From CAZLMF01 sp964560565 (GTDB lineage Bacteria > Bacillota > Clostridia > Oscillospirales > Ruminococcaceae): a stretch of 18,048 nt of DNA. Made by a program: the position numbers and the translations under genes. The notes under the pieces were generated by a model. It was not told the DNA's origin and ran no database searches. It saw only the letters and a list, made by a program, of their open reading frames with translations. Shown here in pieces: positions 14,563 to 18,048 of the stretch; the stretch's first letter is position 1; each line of letters starts with the position of its first letter. The DNA lies in the NCBI GenBank assembly GCA_964560565.1, contig CAZLMF010000033.1, forward strand, positions 1-18,048, in the 5' to 3' direction.

Positions 14563-14597
14563 GCGCCCTTATTGTTTTCAATAAGGGCGCTTTATTT
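14563..14597 (+). terminator. Riboswitch-controlled terminator before ribU
   Basis: Perfect 12-bp stem GCGCCCTTATTG (14563-14574) / CAATAAGGGCGC (14579-14590), loop TTTT, tail TTTATTT. It is the expected expression platform of the FMN riboswitch. A smaller hairpin AAATACG (14538-14544) / CGTATTT (14554-14560) lies between aptamer and terminator. Confidence 0.88.
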
Positions 14598-14642
14598 CTG
14601 ATATTCATAAGGTTCTACCCGGAAACTCATTTAAGTCTATTA

Positions 14643-14681
14643 CCCGCCGCAAATAGGCTTGAAAATAATATTGACGGCGGG
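14643..14681 (+). promoter_or_regulatory. Second leader hairpin just before the ribU ribosome binding site
   Basis: CCCGCCG (14643-14649) pairs perfectly with CGGCGGG (14675-14681), leaving a 25-base loop. The 3' arm ends five bases before AAGGAG (14685-14690). It might tune ribosome access or RNA stability; there is no evidence that it responds to FMN. Confidence 0.4.
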
Positions 14682-14696
14682 GTTAAGGAGCTTATT

Positions 14697-15266
14697 ATGA
14701 ATAAGTCAGCATTCACAACTCGAAACATTTGCGTAATGGCAATGATGTCGGCAATCTCTGTGGTTCTTGTGTACTTAATCCGCTTCCCCATTTTTCCTAG
14801 TGCACCGTTTTTGGAGTATGACCCTGCGGATATTCCTATTATCATCACAACATTGATGTTTGGCACTGTGCCGGGGATAATGGTTACTGCAGTGGTCTGC
14901 GTCGTACAGGGACTTACAGTAAGCGCACAGTCGGGCATAATCGGTATCATTATGCACTTTGTCGCAACCGGCACACTTGTACTTATTGTCGGTCTGATAA
15001 ACGGTAAAAGGCATGGTCAAATATCATGGAGGCAGCCAGTATCGCTTGCGCTGGGTTCCCTTGCAATGGTTGCAATGATGGTGCTCTGGAACATTATTTT
15101 CACACCAATATTTATGGGAACACCTCGTCAAGTGGTAATTGATATGCTTGTACCAGTAATAATTCCGTTTAATCTAATTAAAGCCTGTGGTAATTCACTT
15201 TTAAGCGGACTTCTTTATGTGGCTCTTAGGCAAGCCTTTAAAAAGGCAAATATACTAACAGCATAA
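14697..15266 (+). CDS. ribU: Riboflavin transporter, ECF substrate-binding S component RibU
   Basis: Membrane protein of 189 residues with about five or six hydrophobic helices (roughly 11-29, 46-66, 76-100, 113-138, 149-179). It binds riboflavin and works with the shared energy-coupling module (EcfT plus two ATPases), which must be encoded elsewhere. The RibU family motif FLEYDPADIPIIITTLMFGT (38-57) is clear, and the FMN riboswitch in the leader fixes the substrate. AAGGAG stands six bases before ATG 14697. Single-gene unit closed by a terminator. Confidence 0.95.
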   Translation: MNKSAFTTRNICVMAMMSAISVVLVYLIRFPIFPSAPFLEYDPADIPIIITTLMFGTVPGIMVTAVVCVVQGLTVSAQSGIIGIIMHFVATGTLVLIVGLINGKRHGQISWRQPVSLALGSLAMVAMMVLWNIIFTPIFMGTPRQVVIDMLVPVIIPFNLIKACGNSLLSGLLYVALRQAFKKANILTA

Positions 15267-15270
15267 GTTT

Positions 15271-15304
15271 ATCCGCCTTAGCATTTTGCTAAGGTGGATT
15301 TTTT
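15271..15304. terminator. Terminator between ribU and the glycosyltransferase gene
   Basis: Stem ATCCGCCTTAGCA (15271-15283) / TGCTAAGGTGGAT (15287-15299) with one internal G-T pair, loop TTT and five T after. Ends ribU; the convergent glycosyltransferase gene stops at 15303, so it may serve both strands. Confidence 0.88.
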
Positions 15305-16424
15305 AGCTTTTCGTTTCAATTAAACGTAGATTTTCTTGTAGCCTTTTATCCTGCGGTCTGTGTTCAATTGCTGCTCTTGCATGCTCAAGTGAGCGCTTAT
15401 ACATTCCAAGTCGGTAGCATGCTATCGCTCCAAGGTCATTTGGTGTATGATCCCACGCGTACCCCATATTCACAAAGCAGTTTGATTGTTTTTGGATTTT
15501 AAGCGCTTGCTCCACCATACAATGCACCAAATGCCAATCACTCAGCTCATACCCAAGCTTTGCAAACTCCACATAAGCATCCCTCATTTTGGGAGCTTGT
15601 GCAATAGCACGGAAATACCAGCGATATGCCTGCTCATCATTTAAAAGTTTATGGTAAGACCGTGCAATCCAACGCATAGCAGCACAACGCTCCTCCACCC
15701 AGTTCGAGCTAGGTAGCTCTAAATAGCGCATAAGCTCGGCTATACATTGCTCCCATTTTGCGCTGTACATATACTCCCTGCCAAGGTAATACGCCATTCG
15801 TGTGTCTGTTGGCATCTCTTTTGCACCGAGCTCCAAAAGGGGCAAGTACGAGCCACGGGACTTAGTGGGGTCAGGGTAGTGGTTAAGCACGATGCCATCA
15901 ATGAAAACGGTACTATGAGGTGAAGATCCGTAATACTCCAAGCACTCATGCACAGGATATTTCCAGCGAAAACCCTCCCTAGAATGCACCTTGAAGTAGG
16001 TGAACTGCACATAGGGAGTGCCGTCGGCGCGTAAACTCCAGTTATACAGGTAGTTGCCTGTTTTTGCCTCAGGTGTCCAAGCTTTTTCAAGCTTTTCACG
16101 CCAGCCTTTAGTGAGAACTTCATCAAGGTCAGTGCAAACGCATATATCCACATCTTTAGGCACATGCTCAAGGGATATGTTGCGTGCAACATCAAACCGC
16201 CAAGGGCTAACCTTATCCACATAAACAATTGCTCCATGCTCCTGCAAGCGCTTCACAGTATTATCTGTCGAGCCTGTATCAGTTACAACAACAATATCAG
16301 CCTCGCACATGGAATCCATCCAACGCTCTACAAAGCTTTCTTCGTTTTTGCATATTGCATATACTGCGACTAAATAATTCCCCTTTTTATCATGCTGATT
16401 ACCTGCGTTTTCATAGCTTTGCAT
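15303..16424 (-). CDS. Family 2 glycosyltransferase with helical-repeat tail (second of a tandem pair)
   Basis: Predicted GT-A fold sugar transferase of 373 residues. Motifs: AVYAICKNEESF (20-31), DTGSTDNT (49-56), PWRFDVARN (74-82) and the metal/nucleotide-sugar motif CTDLDEV (97-103). From about 208 the chain is helical with TPR-like repeats (YYLGREYMYSAKWEQCIAEL; later IACYRLGMYKRSLEHARAAI). The frame also has an in-frame GTG at 16433, but AGGTG (16431-16435) fits ATG 16424, which overlaps the end of the upstream paralogue by 14 bases. This family includes the SgtA-type enzymes that glycosylate BclA-like spore collagens in clostridia. With the collagen-like gene upstream, that role is a good inference; sugar and acceptor residue unknown. 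Confidence 0.85.
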   Translation of the reverse strand: MQSYENAGNQHDKKGNYLVAVYAICKNEESFVERWMDSMCEADIVVVTDTGSTDNTVKRLQEHGAIVYVDKVSPWRFDVARNISLEHVPKDVDICVCTDLDEVLTKGWREKLEKAWTPEAKTGNYLYNWSLRADGTPYVQFTYFKVHSREGFRWKYPVHECLEYYGSSPHSTVFIDGIVLNHYPDPTKSRGSYLPLLELGAKEMPTDTRMAYYLGREYMYSAKWEQCIAELMRYLELPSSNWVEERCAAMRWIARSYHKLLNDEQAYRWYFRAIAQAPKMRDAYVEFAKLGYELSDWHLVHCMVEQALKIQKQSNCFVNMGYAWDHTPNDLGAIACYRLGMYKRSLEHARAAIEHRPQDKRLQENLRLIETKS

Positions 16425-17520
16425 TTTGCTCACCTAGCGCCCTTGTAATAATGTCGAGGTTATCCTTAAGCCTTTGGTCATTTGTTTGCATATCATACGC
16501 TTGTCTAGCGAAACTTTGCGATTTTTCATACAGCCCAAGCCGATAACACGCAATGGCAGCAAGGTCGTATAGTACGTAGCCCCATGTCTCTGGCTCGAAT
16601 AAATAGCTGCCAGTTTTTTGGGTAATCCTAAGAGCCATATCCGTTGCTAAATGCACAAGTGGCCAATCGCTTTCAAGATAGCCAAGCCTTGCAAGTTGCA
16701 AATAAGGCTCTCTCACATTAGGGCATTCTGCAATTGCTCTAAACAGCCATGATCTTGCCTGTGTAAAGTCCTTTTTGGCTTGATAAGCCTTTGCGATAAA
16801 GCGCATTGCGGCGCTGCGCTCCTCCTCCCATACTGCGGTTTTCATTGTAAGATAGCGACTTAATGTCTGTATGCACTGTTCGTGTTTTCCGTAGTACATA
16901 TATTCTCTGCCAAGCCAAAATGCTATCCTGTCATTGTTTGAGTTTTCCTGCGCCGAAAGCTCAAGGAGTGGCAAATACTGCGCTCTGGGTTTGCTTAAAT
17001 CGGGATAGTGGTTTAGGACAAGCCCCGGTACCCATACGGTTTGGTCCTTATCATCCCCTGTGTATTCAAGAACCTCATGCACAGGATGCACCCATTGAAA
17101 GCCATGCCTGCGGTGGATTTTCTCCATGCTATGCTGCTTGTTGGGAGTGCCATCAGCGTTATAGCTGCAAGTGAAGAGGTATTTCGCCCTAGTATGGTAA
17201 GGCTTCCACGCCTGTTCAAGGCGTTGCCTCCAGCCTTTCTCAAAAACTTCATCGAGATCGTTTGAAACGCATATATCCATATCCTCTGGGATGTGATCCA
17301 TAGCAATGTTGCGAGCGGTATCAAATCTCCACGGTGATATTACTTGCGTGTAGACTTTTGCACCCCTAGCACGCAAGCGCTCAGCAGTATTATCGGTAGA
17401 ACCTGTGTCAAGCACGACAACCATGTCCGCCTCACTTACAGAGTCCATCCAGCGCTCCACAAACTGCTCTTCATTCTTGCAAATTGCATACACGCATATT
17501 TTATATTTACTTTTATTCAA
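16411..17520 (-). CDS. Family 2 glycosyltransferase with helical-repeat tail (first of a tandem pair)
   Basis: A 369-residue paralogue of the following gene with the same layout: YAICKNEEQF (11-20), LDTGSTDNT (37-45), SPWRFDTARN (62-71) and VSNDLDEV (85-92), then a helical TPR-like half (FWLGREYMYYGKHEQCIQTL; IACYRLGLYEKSQSFARQAY). The paralogue has TDLDE where this has NDLDE, so the motif's core Asp-Leu-Asp is kept in both. Start is TTG at 17520, with AAGGGTG (17534-17528) seven bases ahead; no ATG stands near the conserved N-terminus. It lies directly downstream of the collagen-like gene on the same strand, and its end overlaps the next start. Likely a spore-surface glycoprotein glycosyltransferase by context. 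Confidence 0.85.
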   Translation of the reverse strand: MNKSKYKICVYAICKNEEQFVERWMDSVSEADMVVVLDTGSTDNTAERLRARGAKVYTQVISPWRFDTARNIAMDHIPEDMDICVSNDLDEVFEKGWRQRLEQAWKPYHTRAKYLFTCSYNADGTPNKQHSMEKIHRRHGFQWVHPVHEVLEYTGDDKDQTVWVPGLVLNHYPDLSKPRAQYLPLLELSAQENSNNDRIAFWLGREYMYYGKHEQCIQTLSRYLTMKTAVWEEERSAAMRFIAKAYQAKKDFTQARSWLFRAIAECPNVREPYLQLARLGYLESDWPLVHLATDMALRITQKTGSYLFEPETWGYVLYDLAAIACYRLGLYEKSQSFARQAYDMQTNDQRLKDNLDIITRALGEQNAKL

Positions 17521-17563
17521 TCTAATTCACCCTTATTTTAAGCTTACTTGAGTATATAGAAGC

Positions 17564-17591
17564 CCGGCGTATATAGAACTATATACGCCGG
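17564..17591. terminator. Strong palindromic hairpin between collagen-like gene and glycosyltransferases
   Basis: Perfect 13-bp inverted repeat CCGGCGTATATAG (17564-17576) / CTATATACGCCGG (17579-17591) with a two-base centre. It lies downstream of the collagen-like stop on the minus strand, but only CTTCT follows rather than a T run. It may act as a terminator, attenuator or 3'-end stabiliser that lets the upstream gene be expressed more than the glycosyltransferases. GTATATAGA is repeated once more at 17552-17560. Confidence 0.5.
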
Positions 17592-17612
17592 AATCAATTC
17601 TAAAAGCATTAG

Positions 17613-18048
17613 CTAAGCTGCTAATTCAATTATGACCATATTGGCTTGAATCGGCGTTATACCAATGTTTACATTCTCGCCTGTTTCATTTACCAGGGTA
17701 ACTGTTGCGGGCACTGCGCCAACGGATAGAAGTGCACTGCCGTTTAGCTGACCTGAAACTATCGGTGAAGAAGCGATTACCGCGCCCCCCCCGTTTAGCT
17801 CTATGCCAAAGGATACCGATGTTGATGGGCCTGCGCCGTCAGTTGAAACCCACCATGTCACATAGTAGTTTCCAACCTCTGTGATTGTGAATACACCTGC
17901 ATTATAGTTGATATTGACGCTTTGATCATTTACTATAGTGTCAAATAGGACGTTCGCTCCTTCTTCAAAGGTGCCTCCTGAGCTTTCTGTTAATTGCACC
18001 TGTATGCCACGAAGCTGAACAGCTGGGCCTGTGTCACCTGTTGCGCCA
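17613..18048 (-). CDS. BclA-like collagen-type exosporium glycoprotein, C-terminal part (5' end outside window)
   Basis: The frame reads in from the right edge. Its first visible residues are GATGDTGP, two Gly-X-Y triplets plus the start of a third, followed by AVQLRGIQVQLTESSGGTF and about 110 residues of a beta-rich C-terminal domain (FTITEVGNYYVTWWVSTDG, SVSFGIELNGG, VTLVNETGENVNIGI, NMVIIELAA). This is the layout of BclA/BclB-type exosporium proteins: a collagen-like stalk with a trimeric C1q/TNF-like head. No cysteine is visible. The Gly-X-Thr triplets are typical sites for O-glycosylation, and two glycosyltransferase genes follow on the same strand. An internal GTG at 17999 is not the real start, since the collagen frame continues past it. 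Length of the stalk cannot be seen. Confidence 0.82.
   Translation of the reverse strand, partial: GATGDTGPAVQLRGIQVQLTESSGGTFEEGANVLFDTIVNDQSVNINYNAGVFTITEVGNYYVTWWVSTDGAGPSTSVSFGIELNGGGAVIASSPIVSGQLNGSALLSVGAVPATVTLVNETGENVNIGITPIQANMVIIELAA

Noticed and set aside
17613..17999. Complete small protein starting at GTG 17999
   Set aside because: The same frame continues upstream into collagen-like Gly-X-Y repeats to the window edge, so this is the C-terminal part of a larger protein.

Overview
The window looks like chromosome of a spore-forming anaerobic member of the Bacillota (Clostridia type). Four things point there: a spore-coat-like protein fragment at the left edge, a BclA-type collagen-like exosporium protein at the right edge, strong AGGAGG ribosome binding sites with moderately AT-rich DNA, and an [FeFe]-hydrogenase-type sensor. 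I see no transposase, integrase, CRISPR array, tRNA or rRNA. It reads as ordinary, densely packed core and accessory chromosome with many single-gene units separated by clear hairpins.

Left part (1-6020): the tail of a CotF-like coat protein with its terminator; a soluble 642-residue protein joining two [4Fe-4S] ferredoxin motifs, an [FeFe]-hydrogenase H-cluster domain, a further four-cysteine Fe-S domain and a chemoreceptor signalling hairpin; a lone MreB-family gene on the minus strand with a clean sigma-A promoter; and a GH74-type xyloglucanase without signal peptide, behind a promoter with palindromes including a LacI-type operator.

Middle part (6046-13310): yebC and pyrB on the minus strand. 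This pyrB carries the zinc-binding tail of PyrI but not its allosteric domain. Diverging from pyrB is a plus-strand run: DUF1700 membrane protein, DUF4097 surface protein, FkbM-type methyltransferase and asnS, tightly spaced or overlapping. It is followed by a separately promoted aminotransferase with a bidirectional terminator.

Right part (13300-18048): a patatin-like phospholipase on the minus strand; an FMN riboswitch with consensus promoter and terminator controlling the riboflavin transporter gene ribU; then, all on the minus strand, a collagen-like exosporium protein (5' end outside the window) followed by two overlapping paralogous glycosyltransferases with helical repeat tails. The last three probably make and glycosylate a spore-surface collagen-like glycoprotein.

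The most interesting items are the hydrogenase-chemoreceptor fusion, the collagen/glycosyltransferase cluster, the PyrB with a PyrI zinc tail, and the operator architecture before the GH74 gene.
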